Below are positions 17,678-26,296 of a DNA stretch of 64,000 nt, piece by piece; position 1 is the first letter of the stretch, and each line of letters starts with the position of its first letter. Position numbers and translations under genes: made by a program. This DNA comes from Acetivibrio alkalicellulosi (GTDB taxonomy: Bacteria; Bacillota; Clostridia; Acetivibrionales; Acetivibrionaceae), in assembly GCA_008125075.1 (NCBI GenBank), contig VLTH01000001.1, forward strand, positions 230,981-294,980, given 5' to 3'. The notes below the pieces were generated by a model. It saw nothing but the letters and a program-made list of their open reading frames with translations. It was not told the origin of the DNA and made no database searches.

Positions 17678-19738
17678 ATGATAAGAGAAAAAATTTCAGG
17701 CTTTTTATTGAAAATTTCTAATTTTTTAAAAAGGTTTAATTTTAAAAGCCTGTCTACCACATTGACTATTGCCTTTGTAGCTGTTAGTACAATTGTTTTA
17801 TTCATTAATAGTGCAATAGGTATTTACACCAGTTACCAAAGTAACACACAATTAGTGGCCAGCGAGCAATTCATAATTGCAAATGATGCTTCTGAGGAAG
17901 TGAAAGGTTTTATCAATCAAAAAATTGATATGCTAAAAGCAGTTACGGTAATTAGTGATTTAACTGAGAATGATGAAGAACATCAGAGAACTATTATGAA
18001 CAGACTCCTTAATATTGACAATTCTTTTAGGCAAATAGCGTTACTAAATAATAATGGAACAGAAGTATCAAGAGTATCACGTTTATCTTCATTAGCATTA
18101 GGGCAATTAACACAAGAAAATAAAGCTGAAGTATTTTCTAATTTATATTTACAAAATGAATTTATTAGTGATATATATATTGATGATATATCTTTTGAAC
18201 CAATTATTATTTTAGCTTCTCCAATAACAAATAGTCTAGGAGATTTTCGAGGAGCTTTGTTAGCAGAAGTAAATTTAAAGTTTATGTGGGATGTTGTAGC
18301 GTCTATGGAAATTGGAAATAGTGGAATAGCTTATGTAGTAGACAGAAGTGGTAATCTTATTGCTTATGAAAACACAAGTCGTGTAATAAGAGGAGAAAAC
18401 CTTTCAAATTTAGAAATAGTACAGGAATTCATAAATAATACTGAAAATGAAGTTGAGATAAGAGGGCGTATCTCTAAAGGAATTATGGATACAGATACTG
18501 CCATAGCATATGTGCCATTAGTGTATCCTGATTGGGCAATAATAATAGAAATGCCTGTCAATGAAGCTTATGCACCAATAATAAAAAGTATCACAGTAGC
18601 TTTAGTGACAATACTTTTAAGCTTTATATTAGCTATTATAGTAGGGGTTATTATTTCTAAAAGAATTACTAAGCCTGTAATAAACTTAAGAGATGCAACT
18701 AGAATTATCAGTGAAGGTGATTTAGATGCACAAATTAATGTTACATCAAAAAATGAAATTGGAGAGTTGACAGTAAACTTTAATAAAATGGTTGAAAACA
18801 TAAGTACAATTGTAACAGACATAAAGAAGGCATTAAAAATAATAATGGATCAAAGCTTGAAATTAAAAGAGAGCTCAAGTCAGTCGGCAGAAGCTGCTAG
18901 AGCAATTGTTATTGCTATGGAACAAATTAGTATGGGAACCGAGGAACAGGCTCATGAAGCTGAAAAAACTTCTGAGCAAACACATAATCTTGAAAAGGAA
19001 ATAAACATTGCAGTATCTAAAGCAGACGAAGTGGAAAAAATAACAGTGGCTACAAAAAACTTAAGTATAAAATCTAAAAATACAGTTGAATTGTTGACCC
19101 AAAAGGCAAAAGAAACTGACAGAATACTCAAAATTTTTTCAGAAGACACAAGTAAGCTAAGCGAAAGCATGGAAAAAATCAGAGGAATTACTGATACAAT
19201 TTCTGTAATTACTAAAAAAACCACTTTATTATCTCTAAATGCTAAAATTGAAGCAGCTAAGGCAGGAGAAGTAGGGCATGGATTTTCGGTTATTGCAAGT
19301 GAAATAAACAATCTTTCCAATCAATCGAGAGATGCTGCTAAAATGATAGAACCTATAATAAAAGAAATAAAACTTCAAACTAAGGCGTCTACAAGCACAT
19401 GTGAAAAAGCTAATGAAATAATGGAACAGCAAATGAAAGCGGTGTTTTCAACACAAGAAGCATTTGATGAAATTATTACTGCTATGGACAATGTAACTGA
19501 AAAAATAGTTGAAATGAATAACACAATAAACAAAATAGACAGTGTTAAGGCAAAAACAATTAGCTCGGTTTTGACTATCAGTAGTATTTCACAGGAAACA
19601 GCAGCCTCAAGTGAAGAAGTAACTGCAGCATCAGAACAGCAAAAATCAGTTGCAGATCAGGTAAATGATTTTGCTGAAAGCTTATACAATATGGGGACAA
19701 AACTCGTTAAAACAATTAATATATTTAAAACTAAGTAA
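17678..19738 (+). CDS. Methyl-accepting chemotaxis protein with Cache sensor
   Basis: 686 residues. Membrane span 1 about residues 31-55, extracytoplasmic double-Cache-like domain (about 60-295), span 2 (about 302-325), HAMP (326-380, RITKPVINLRDATRIISEGDLD), then the cytoplasmic signalling hairpin with the conserved tip region (around EAAKAGEVGHGFSVIASEI). Reports ligand binding to the CheA/CheW array. Start at ATG 17678, after TTGGAGG. A stand-alone substrate-binding lipoprotein is encoded convergently next door and might be its ligand partner (inference). Confidence 0.93.
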   Translation: MIREKISGFLLKISNFLKRFNFKSLSTTLTIAFVAVSTIVLFINSAIGIYTSYQSNTQLVASEQFIIANDASEEVKGFINQKIDMLKAVTVISDLTENDEEHQRTIMNRLLNIDNSFRQIALLNNNGTEVSRVSRLSSLALGQLTQENKAEVFSNLYLQNEFISDIYIDDISFEPIIILASPITNSLGDFRGALLAEVNLKFMWDVVASMEIGNSGIAYVVDRSGNLIAYENTSRVIRGENLSNLEIVQEFINNTENEVEIRGRISKGIMDTDTAIAYVPLVYPDWAIIIEMPVNEAYAPIIKSITVALVTILLSFILAIIVGVIISKRITKPVINLRDATRIISEGDLDAQINVTSKNEIGELTVNFNKMVENISTIVTDIKKALKIIMDQSLKLKESSSQSAEAARAIVIAMEQISMGTEEQAHEAEKTSEQTHNLEKEINIAVSKADEVEKITVATKNLSIKSKNTVELLTQKAKETDRILKIFSEDTSKLSESMEKIRGITDTISVITKKTTLLSLNAKIEAAKAGEVGHGFSVIASEINNLSNQSRDAAKMIEPIIKEIKLQTKASTSTCEKANEIMEQQMKAVFSTQEAFDEIITAMDNVTEKIVEMNNTINKIDSVKAKTISSVLTISSISQETAASSEEVTAASEQQKSVADQVNDFAESLYNMGTKLVKTINIFKTK

Positions 19739-19761
19739 GGTTTTATATCGATTTAATTTTA

Positions 19762-19873
19762 TCGTACTTATAAGACTTACACCTTCTATAAAGTTGAGAG
19801 ACTTCCGGTAGAGTTTAGTATCCACAGGAAGTCTCTATCTTTAGCTTTAGCTAAACTAGTTCACTTCATATAA
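19762..19873 (+). repeat. Intergenic repeat family C, copy 2
   Basis: Contains CTTATAAGACTTACACC, TTCTATAAAG, an internal hairpin AGAGACTTCC/GGAAGTCTCT and the end palindrome TTTAGCTTTAGCTAAACTA followed by GTTCAC. Confidence 0.6.
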
Positions 19874-19930
19874 AAAGCTTCAAGTGAAGTAAAGTCTCCA
19901 CCTGAAGCCCTAAAGTTTAGTTTAGCATCA
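19874..19930 (+). repeat. Intergenic repeat family C, partial copy 3
   Basis: Tandem to copy 2; shares GAAGTAAAGTCTCCACCT and a TAAAGTTTAG end with the copy at 34078. Confidence 0.5.
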
Positions 19931-19987
19931 TTTAATTTACTTAGTTTTTTAGTTGATAGGCCTAGATAGTAGCAATTGTATTAAAAA

Positions 19988-21004
19988 TTATCGTATAATT
20001 TCTGATGCCTGATTTAAGACGCTTTCAGGAATGTCTACATTTCTTTTTTGAGCTTCTTTGAAATTAATTTGAATAAAGCTTTCATCGGATACTACCGGTG
20101 TAGTTCCAGCTTTTTCACCTTTTAATACTTGGTTGGCAATAACAGCTGATTTTTGACCTGTTACATATGGATTTATATTTACACCAAAAAGAGATGAATA
20201 CCCATCATACTCCATTAACGCTCCACCCATAGGAATATCATGTCGATTTGCAAATTTAATCATTGTAAGAAATGTATCAGGAGTAACGGAAAAAACTTCT
20301 GCTATTGATAAAATTGCATCAAAGTCAATTTCTTTAGTTTCGTATTCTTTAAAAATGTTTTCTAAATCCTGAGGAGTTTGTGCAGGTGCTTCAATTAAAG
20401 TTATGCCTGCATTTTGCGCATATGGTCGTAGTGCTTCAAGTTGTGGATAGCAAACAGGATAGTCAGAACTATATGGTAAGAGCATGATTTTAATATCAGG
20501 AAAAATTTCAAGCATTATATCAAAGCGCTTTAATGCCATATCTGGGCCAGGATAACGAACACCTGTCAAATTTCCGCCAGGTTCACGTACACTGTTTACA
20601 AGGTCAGTGTCTTCGATATTTGTTATTGCAAAAATTACAGGTATATCAGTGCCTTTTGTAGCTTCTTTTAACTCTAAAGCAGCTTCAGTGGGATAACAAA
20701 AAATTAAATCAACTTTGTCTTCTACAAATTTTTTAGAAAAGGTTTTATAGTCGTTAAAGTCAGAATTAGTTCTTAAAATTTCATAAGTTATGTTTTGTCC
20801 TTCAATATAGCCTAACTTCGTCATTTCGCTCATGAAGCCTTCGGCTGTATCATAGAGATAATCTAATCCACTCAAAATTCCTACACGAAATTCATTTTGC
20901 TTAGCATCTCCTCCTTTACAGCCACTTAAAACAAAAATCATTGTAATGGCTAGTGTTAAAGCTAAAATTTGTTTCCAATTCTTAGATTTCTTTGTTGATT
21001 TCAT
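19988..21004 (-). CDS. ABC transporter substrate-binding lipoprotein (TrpX-like family)
   Basis: 338 residues. Signal peptide with lipobox (FVLSGC), then two Rossmann-type lobes with FRVGILSGLDYLYD, IFAITNIEDTDLV and LFGVNINPYVTGQKSA, typical of the ABC-sub-bind family that includes the tryptophan-related TrpX proteins. Start at ATG 21004, preceded by GAAAGGA; a TTG further upstream has no ribosome site. No permease or ATPase gene is adjacent, so it either uses a distant transporter or serves as a binding protein for the neighbouring chemoreceptor. Ligand unknown. Confidence 0.87.
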   Translation of the reverse strand: MKSTKKSKNWKQILALTLAITMIFVLSGCKGGDAKQNEFRVGILSGLDYLYDTAEGFMSEMTKLGYIEGQNITYEILRTNSDFNDYKTFSKKFVEDKVDLIFCYPTEAALELKEATKGTDIPVIFAITNIEDTDLVNSVREPGGNLTGVRYPGPDMALKRFDIMLEIFPDIKIMLLPYSSDYPVCYPQLEALRPYAQNAGITLIEAPAQTPQDLENIFKEYETKEIDFDAILSIAEVFSVTPDTFLTMIKFANRHDIPMGGALMEYDGYSSLFGVNINPYVTGQKSAVIANQVLKGEKAGTTPVVSDESFIQINFKEAQKRNVDIPESVLNQASEIIR

Positions 21005-21540
21005 AGCACCAAATCCTTTCTTCAATTAATTTTATGAGTATTGTTTAGACATTCATGAAGATAAGCTAGACAAAATAACCTGAAAAACAATCTAAAATGA
21101 ATGTCTATGCCCATGTAAATGTTCTGGGTATGTAGTAAACAAACCCCATAGGCTTTTAATCAATATTGTAGAGTTAACCACAATAATTATTTGATAATAT
21201 ACAGAAAATAAAACTTAAGAATCATTCATTACATAAAAAATAAGTATACAGAACTAACAAGTCTATATACCTATATCGACAATTTATAATTTTTAAATTA
21301 GCTTTTTTGGAAAAATAAATCATATCGCAGCGGAAGCTGCAATCAAAGTAGTAAGTTCCGCTGCGACAAACAGAGGAACTATATCTTCTAAAAAGTTTGC
21401 TAAAAAAGCAAACTTTTTGAGAAGAATAGTATATAAACATAAAGCAAAAACTCTCCAATATAAACGCTAAGTTTAGGAGAGCAAATAAATTACACGTGCA
21501 TAAAACTAAAAAAGTATAAAGTAATATTTTAAATTATCTC
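21005..21540. other. Intergenic stretch with a family B hairpin
   Basis: 536 bases between two minus-strand genes. Apart from the hairpin at 21326-21365 and short T-rich tracts no gene, promoter or riboswitch was recognised. An open minus-strand frame at 21222-21458 consists of low-complexity Ser/Tyr/Cys sequence across the hairpin and is not taken as a gene. Confidence 0.5.
21326..21365. repeat. Intergenic repeat family B, copy 1
   Basis: CGCAGCGGAA and TTCCGCTGCG form a perfect 10-bp stem around a 20-base loop containing AATCAAAGTAGTAAG. A second copy with the same loop pattern is at 23537-23573. Confidence 0.7.
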
Positions 21541-22140
21541 TTAGCTATTGTCTAAAATATATTTAAGAATAGTATGGGCATTTTCATTTCCTCTAATATC
21601 ATAAGTATTATCATGTGGAATTCTAATGGTAAAATAGTAATCATATTCTGGAAAACCATAATCCACAAGAAATTTTAGTTTTTTAAATGGTAAAGCATAA
21701 ACTATACCATCAGTATCTTTTGAATCAACTATAATTTCAGGGTGATTACTTATGTCGATGTTGTATTTCTCTACATAATGATCTAAAGGTTCAAAAAGTA
21801 CTATGTCTATATATTTTTCAAGGGTTTTATCATCTACAAGGAATATGTGTGCAGATGGCATAGCAATTTGATAATCAATCATTGCTCCTTGTAAAGGTGT
21901 AAATTGAATACCTTCTATTTCATCATCTTCCTTTTGTAATACAGACTCAAAAATCTGGTTTACTTCTTGCATACCTTCCCATGAAATCACTTGATCTTCT
22001 AGAACGTAAGCAATTTCAAGTTCTATATATTGACTTCTATTAAAATCCCAGCTAATAGCTATAAATATAATTAAAAATGCAATTACAATTACTTTAGTTT
22101 TATGATAGTACCAAAAGTTTTCTATTTTTTTACTAAACAT
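21541..22140 (-). CDS. Membrane-anchored extracytoplasmic protein of unknown function
   Basis: 199 residues: cytoplasmic start (MFSKKIENFWYYHKTK), one membrane span (about 17-31) and an extracytoplasmic domain of about 165 residues with mixed alpha/beta pattern. Proteins with this FWYYxK start and single span are common in Clostridia but have no assigned role. The gene stands alone, divergent from the anchored CBM3 protein. A good ribosome site is not obvious (GGGGCAG a few bases upstream). Confidence 0.65.
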   Translation of the reverse strand: MFSKKIENFWYYHKTKVIVIAFLIIFIAISWDFNRSQYIELEIAYVLEDQVISWEGMQEVNQIFESVLQKEDDEIEGIQFTPLQGAMIDYQIAMPSAHIFLVDDKTLEKYIDIVLFEPLDHYVEKYNIDISNHPEIIVDSKDTDGIVYALPFKKLKFLVDYGFPEYDYYFTIRIPHDNTYDIRGNENAHTILKYILDNS

Positions 22141-22349
22141 ATAGTATTACTGCCCCTTTATAATTAGAATAATATCTGTTTTATGTTTGTTTTAAGGAAA
22201 CTAGAACAGAACATAAATACATTTTACATCAGATTAATAAATATTTCTAGGAAAAATTTTATCAAATAAGTGTGGGGAATAAAAATTACAGGTATAAATA
22301 ATGGTAATAGATGTAACAATTAACTATGAGGCAACTGATTCTATTCTCT

Positions 22350-22372
22350 GTCCCTTTTTAGGGACTTTTTTG
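22350..22372 (+). terminator. Terminator-like hairpin in a divergent promoter region
   Basis: GTCCCT-TTTT-AGGGAC followed by six T. It points along the plus strand but no plus-strand gene precedes it; it may attenuate the CBM3 gene's leader or end a small transcript. No gene was found in 22141-22479. Confidence 0.55.
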
Positions 22373-22479
22373 TTATATCCCTTAATTTTCACTTTTGTAC
22401 ATATACCTTATAGTTTCTGAATCCTTGCGGATTTATTCTTGTATGATATAATAAATAAATGAGGAGGATGATATATACA

Positions 22480-23367
22480 ATGCAGATAAAGAATTATTTA
22501 AAACAAAGGAAAAAACTTCTTGCACTTGCTACTGTTATTTTAATATGCCTATTTGCGGTATTCGTTACAAAACCATGGAATCAAAAAAGCGTTGATACTC
22601 CAACAAAAGTAAATAATACTATGGATGTAACTAGAGACAGAGGATATTATGTTTACCAAGAGAATCCAGATCAGACACCAGCTACAGGCAGAGGATATTA
22701 TGTTTTTGACGAAAATGCTGATAATGATAAAGTTGAAAGTGTATCTGATGGTGAAACTACTAAAGTTGAAACACCTACAAGTGTTCCAGTTCAATCTACC
22801 CCAAATTCTGATTTAGATGAAAATACTCCAAATGCTTATTTGCCTGAAAGCACTCCAAATGTGGAACTATCAACACCTAATAGTGTAGAGTATACTAATG
22901 ATAATACACAATTTAATAAGGATATGGTTTCTTTAGAGTACTCAAATGGAAATAGAGAGGCACAAGCAAATGGTATTAATCCTAAATTTAGGTTAACAAA
23001 TAATGATACAAGAGATATTAATTTGGCAGATGTCAAAATAAGATATTACTACATAAATGATGGAGATAAAAATCAAAATTTCTGGTGCGATTGGAGCAGT
23101 GCAGGGACTTCTAATGTTACAGGAGAATTTTTTAAACTTCCTGTAGTCAAAGATGGTGCAGATACCTATCTTGAAATAGGATTTACAAGTGGAACTCTTG
23201 AATCAAATGAAAGTGTTGAAGTACAGGTGAGATTTTCTAAAGATGATTGGTCAAATTACACACAGACTAACCACTATTCATTCAACTCTTCTGCAACGGA
23301 TTACATAGACTGGAATAAAGTAACCCTATATATTTCAGGAGAACTTGTCTATGGAAAAGAACCGTAA
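22480..23367 (+). CDS. Membrane-anchored CBM3 cellulose-binding protein
   Basis: 295 residues. A basic N-terminus and one membrane span (about 15-32) are followed by a Ser/Thr/Pro/Asn-rich linker of about 110 residues holding two RGYYV(Y/F) repeats and several STPN units, and by a C-terminal CBM3 module of about 150 residues (VSLEYSNGNREAQANGINP..., KIRYYY, WSNYTQTNHYSF). CBM3 modules bind crystalline cellulose. There is no catalytic, dockerin or anti-sigma domain, so it would tether the cell to cellulose or sense it. ATG 22480 chosen because AGGAGG at 22462-22467 is correctly placed. Confidence 0.88.
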   Translation: MQIKNYLKQRKKLLALATVILICLFAVFVTKPWNQKSVDTPTKVNNTMDVTRDRGYYVYQENPDQTPATGRGYYVFDENADNDKVESVSDGETTKVETPTSVPVQSTPNSDLDENTPNAYLPESTPNVELSTPNSVEYTNDNTQFNKDMVSLEYSNGNREAQANGINPKFRLTNNDTRDINLADVKIRYYYINDGDKNQNFWCDWSSAGTSNVTGEFFKLPVVKDGADTYLEIGFTSGTLESNESVEVQVRFSKDDWSNYTQTNHYSFNSSATDYIDWNKVTLYISGELVYGKEP

Positions 23368-23536
23368 ACATTTTGAATGAAACAACCTATTTTTAATTAC
23401 CCTATGGAAATTGATGAATTATAATTTATATAAGACAAAGAGTTCAAAAATTACAAAACTCCAGATACCTAAAGGTGAATTGACTTAAAAAAAGAATGTA
23501 TAAAATATAAGTGGAAGTTACTAATTGAAGAATGTA

Positions 23537-23573
23537 GCAGCGGAAGATGTAATCAAGTAGTCAGTTCCGCTGC
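23537..23573. repeat. Intergenic repeat family B, copy 2
   Basis: GCAGCGGAA and TTCCGCTGC flank a loop with AATCAAGTAGTCAG, nearly the loop of copy 1. It lies between convergent gene ends. Confidence 0.7.
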
Positions 23574-23598
23574 CATTTATATTTTGGTAATTAGATTA

Positions 23599-25875
23599 TT
23601 AATCCATATCAAAGTCAGTATCCAGCTCTGTTCTAGTTTCATTTTTTAATGTAAATGAAAGAAGTTCCATTAGCTTTAAACTCTGTTTTGATAGCATCAT
23701 CGAATTGCCCAGTATGGAGTAGAAAAGAATACTCAACCTAGTTTTAGATTGGCCAGTAATAATTCGTTCTAGCTGTTCATCATTATGTTTTTTGATAATA
23801 GCTTTTAATTTTTTATGCTTTTCTAAAATTTCGTCATGTATACTCATATCTTTATTACAAAAGGAGTTTTCTACATCTGTTAATATTTCGGACAATAAAT
23901 TTTCAATATTTTTTATTTCATCAATTTGAATTGGAAGTAAACCTTTATGGTGATTTAAAACATGCTCAGATGCTCTATAAGTGATATCACGTTTTCCATC
24001 GATTAATTTTTGTAGTCTTCTAATGGTTTGAGAATAATATTTTGATATAGCATGATGATCACTTTTTTTCATTAAACGTAAAGCTTTATATATATTTGCA
24101 GTTATAATGTTAGCACTTTTCTGAATAATTTTAGAGTTTTTCTTTTCTTCACGTAGTATATATCCATTTTGCATGTAAAGCCCTTCAAGGGTATTACTTA
24201 GAGATTCACGTATATCTTTAATTAATAGTCCCATATGTGATAAGGTTATCTCAACAGACTCATCAAAACTTGAAACTTTCTTTAAGTTGAAAACTTCGTT
24301 TTTCGATACAGAGTTTGCTATTTCCTTATGCTTATGATGGCTTTTCCACATAATGCAAAAGATTATTATCAATAAGGCTATAACACCAATAGTTTTAGCG
24401 TAAAATATAATTACTGCCATTAGTCCGGATACTAAGAAAGCCATTAATGCTGTAATAAACCAACCCCCAATTACTGTAAGAACTCCTGTTATTCTATAAA
24501 CAGCACTTTCTCTTCCCCAGGCCCTGTCAGCAAATGATGAGCCCATAGAAACCATAAATGTTATGTAAGTTGTTGAAAGAGGAAGTTTGTGTGATGTTCC
24601 ATAGGATATAAGTGCGCTTGCAACCATAAGATTTACTGTAGCTCTTAAAAGATCAAAAGAAGGTCGATTCTTCGAACTGATTTGAGCGGTATATTTTGAA
24701 GTATCAAGTCTTTTAGACATGAATTCTTTGAATGGCTTTGGAGTAACAGATTTTACAAAGTCAGAAAAGCTAATACCCATGTGGACAATAATACGTGATA
24801 ATGGAGTAGAATCGTATTTTTCTTCGCTTTCATTTTGACTTACAAGATTAAGTTCTGTTTCTGATACAGTTCTTGCTTTTTTTGAAAGCCATAGTGTTAT
24901 AACCATAATTAATCCAGCACCTATAAGTAAAAGAGGCTCAGTTTGAACTGTTTGGCTAAGTGCTGTCATATTAGTTGTAAACCTTGCATCTCCTATAGGA
25001 GCAAGATTAAAAGCATTTAAACCAGAGACACTCACACCTACAAAGTTAACAAGATCATTTGCTGCAAAAGACATTGCAAGGGCAAATGTTCCAGCAAGTA
25101 TGATAGGTTTAAATATATTTATTTTTAATAATAAAAGTGTTTGTAATATAGCGGCCGAGATTACAAAAATAATAAGCAAACAAAGTCTTGTATGGCTCAT
25201 AATCCATTCAAGCTGACTTTCAGAAATAAAAGATGCACCTCTAGCACCTTTCATAAAAATAAAATATGATATAGAAACCATTGCTATTGCACCCCAAATA
25301 GCTCCATATCTTTTAAGTTTTTTTTCATAATCAAAAGTAAAGATCAATCTTGTTATGAACTGGACTATAGAACCTGAAAAAAATGCAAGAACTACAGATA
25401 ACAAGATACCAAATACAATTATAAGTGCATTACTGGTATTTATGTATTCTGACATTGCAAGTAAAGATTCTTCCGACTGCAATATTTTAAGATAAGCTAC
25501 AGCAACAGAACCGCCAAGGAGTCCAAATACAACAGAAACAGTGGTTGACGTAGGTAATCCAAACGTATTAAATAAATCCAGCAATACAACATTTGTGAAT
25601 GCAACTACAAGAAAAACAATCATTATTTCAGGCATTGTAAAATACTGTGGTTGAAAAATTCCCTTTTGGGCAATTTCCATCATTCCACTTGAAAAGACAA
25701 CCCCAAATATTATACCAATACTAGCTATAATCATGATTACTTTTCGAGGAGCTACTCGCGAACCTATTGAAGAATTCAGAAAGTTAACAGCATCATTACT
25801 TACTCCCACTACAAGACCAAATACAGCAAAAATCATCAAAATTAAAACTGCAATAAAAAAAATATCAATCCCCAT
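23599..25875 (-). CDS. PiT-family phosphate transporter fused to a PhoU-like domain
   Basis: 758 residues. About twelve membrane spans in residues 1-510 carry the two PiT signature repeats (GVSNDAVNFLNSSIGS near residue 24 and FAANDLVNFVGV near residue 266; also GLPTSTTVSVVFG and LPLSTTYITFMVS). The last 240 residues are a soluble helical domain of the PhoU/DUF47 type. PiT proteins move inorganic phosphate with H+ or Na+. A fused PhoU-like domain suggests built-in control by phosphate status (inference). Start at ATG 25875 has GAGGGTA upstream. Confidence 0.92.
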   Translation of the reverse strand: MGIDIFFIAVLILMIFAVFGLVVGVSNDAVNFLNSSIGSRVAPRKVIMIIASIGIIFGVVFSSGMMEIAQKGIFQPQYFTMPEIMIVFLVVAFTNVVLLDLFNTFGLPTSTTVSVVFGLLGGSVAVAYLKILQSEESLLAMSEYINTSNALIIVFGILLSVVLAFFSGSIVQFITRLIFTFDYEKKLKRYGAIWGAIAMVSISYFIFMKGARGASFISESQLEWIMSHTRLCLLIIFVISAAILQTLLLLKINIFKPIILAGTFALAMSFAANDLVNFVGVSVSGLNAFNLAPIGDARFTTNMTALSQTVQTEPLLLIGAGLIMVITLWLSKKARTVSETELNLVSQNESEEKYDSTPLSRIIVHMGISFSDFVKSVTPKPFKEFMSKRLDTSKYTAQISSKNRPSFDLLRATVNLMVASALISYGTSHKLPLSTTYITFMVSMGSSFADRAWGRESAVYRITGVLTVIGGWFITALMAFLVSGLMAVIIFYAKTIGVIALLIIIFCIMWKSHHKHKEIANSVSKNEVFNLKKVSSFDESVEITLSHMGLLIKDIRESLSNTLEGLYMQNGYILREEKKNSKIIQKSANIITANIYKALRLMKKSDHHAISKYYSQTIRRLQKLIDGKRDITYRASEHVLNHHKGLLPIQIDEIKNIENLLSEILTDVENSFCNKDMSIHDEILEKHKKLKAIIKKHNDEQLERIITGQSKTRLSILFYSILGNSMMLSKQSLKLMELLSFTLKNETRTELDTDFDMD

Positions 25876-26296
25876 ACAAATACCCTCTTACATTTTTATA
25901 TTGTGACAATATTTAAATATATAGTTGTCTACAAAAAAATAAGTCACTTTTTTATATTATTCTTCTCGAAAAAATTGTATTTTTAACAAACTTTTTTGTT
26001 GAAAGTCTATAGCCTAAGCATTATAAGTCACTTTTTGAGAAGATATAGTTTTGGACAACCAAAAGCACCATATATATAATATCATTAAAAATTATAATTT
26101 GTACAGTGCTAATTCTAATAACGGGTGTATTTAATAAAAGTGATTAAAAATATACCAAAAACTTAAGTTCCGCAATTTAGAGCCTGTAAATACTATAACT
26201 TATCTTTTCAAACTCTAAACCTCCTGTTATCATATATATTATAATCGACACAAATAGTTAGACAAGCAGATAAAAATTAAGGATTTGAAATAAAAT
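25876..26296. other. Divergent intergenic region with short direct repeats
   Basis: Contains two copies of ATAAGTCACTTTTT (near 25940 and 26025), the second followed by GAGAAGATATAG, and a family A repeat at 26156-26193. Promoters for both flanking genes must lie here but none is clear enough to place. Confidence 0.5.
26156..26193 (-). repeat. Intergenic repeat family A, copy 2 (inverted)
   Basis: AACTTAAGTTCCGCAATTTAG followed by AGCCTGTAAATA; the reverse complement matches the TATTTACAGG - CTAAACTGC - AACTTAAGTT order of copy 1. Confidence 0.6.

Noticed and set aside
21222-21458. Minus-strand open frame of 78 codons over the family B hairpin
   Set aside because: Low-complexity Ser/Tyr/Cys composition, no ribosome site and overlap with a repeat; not a gene.
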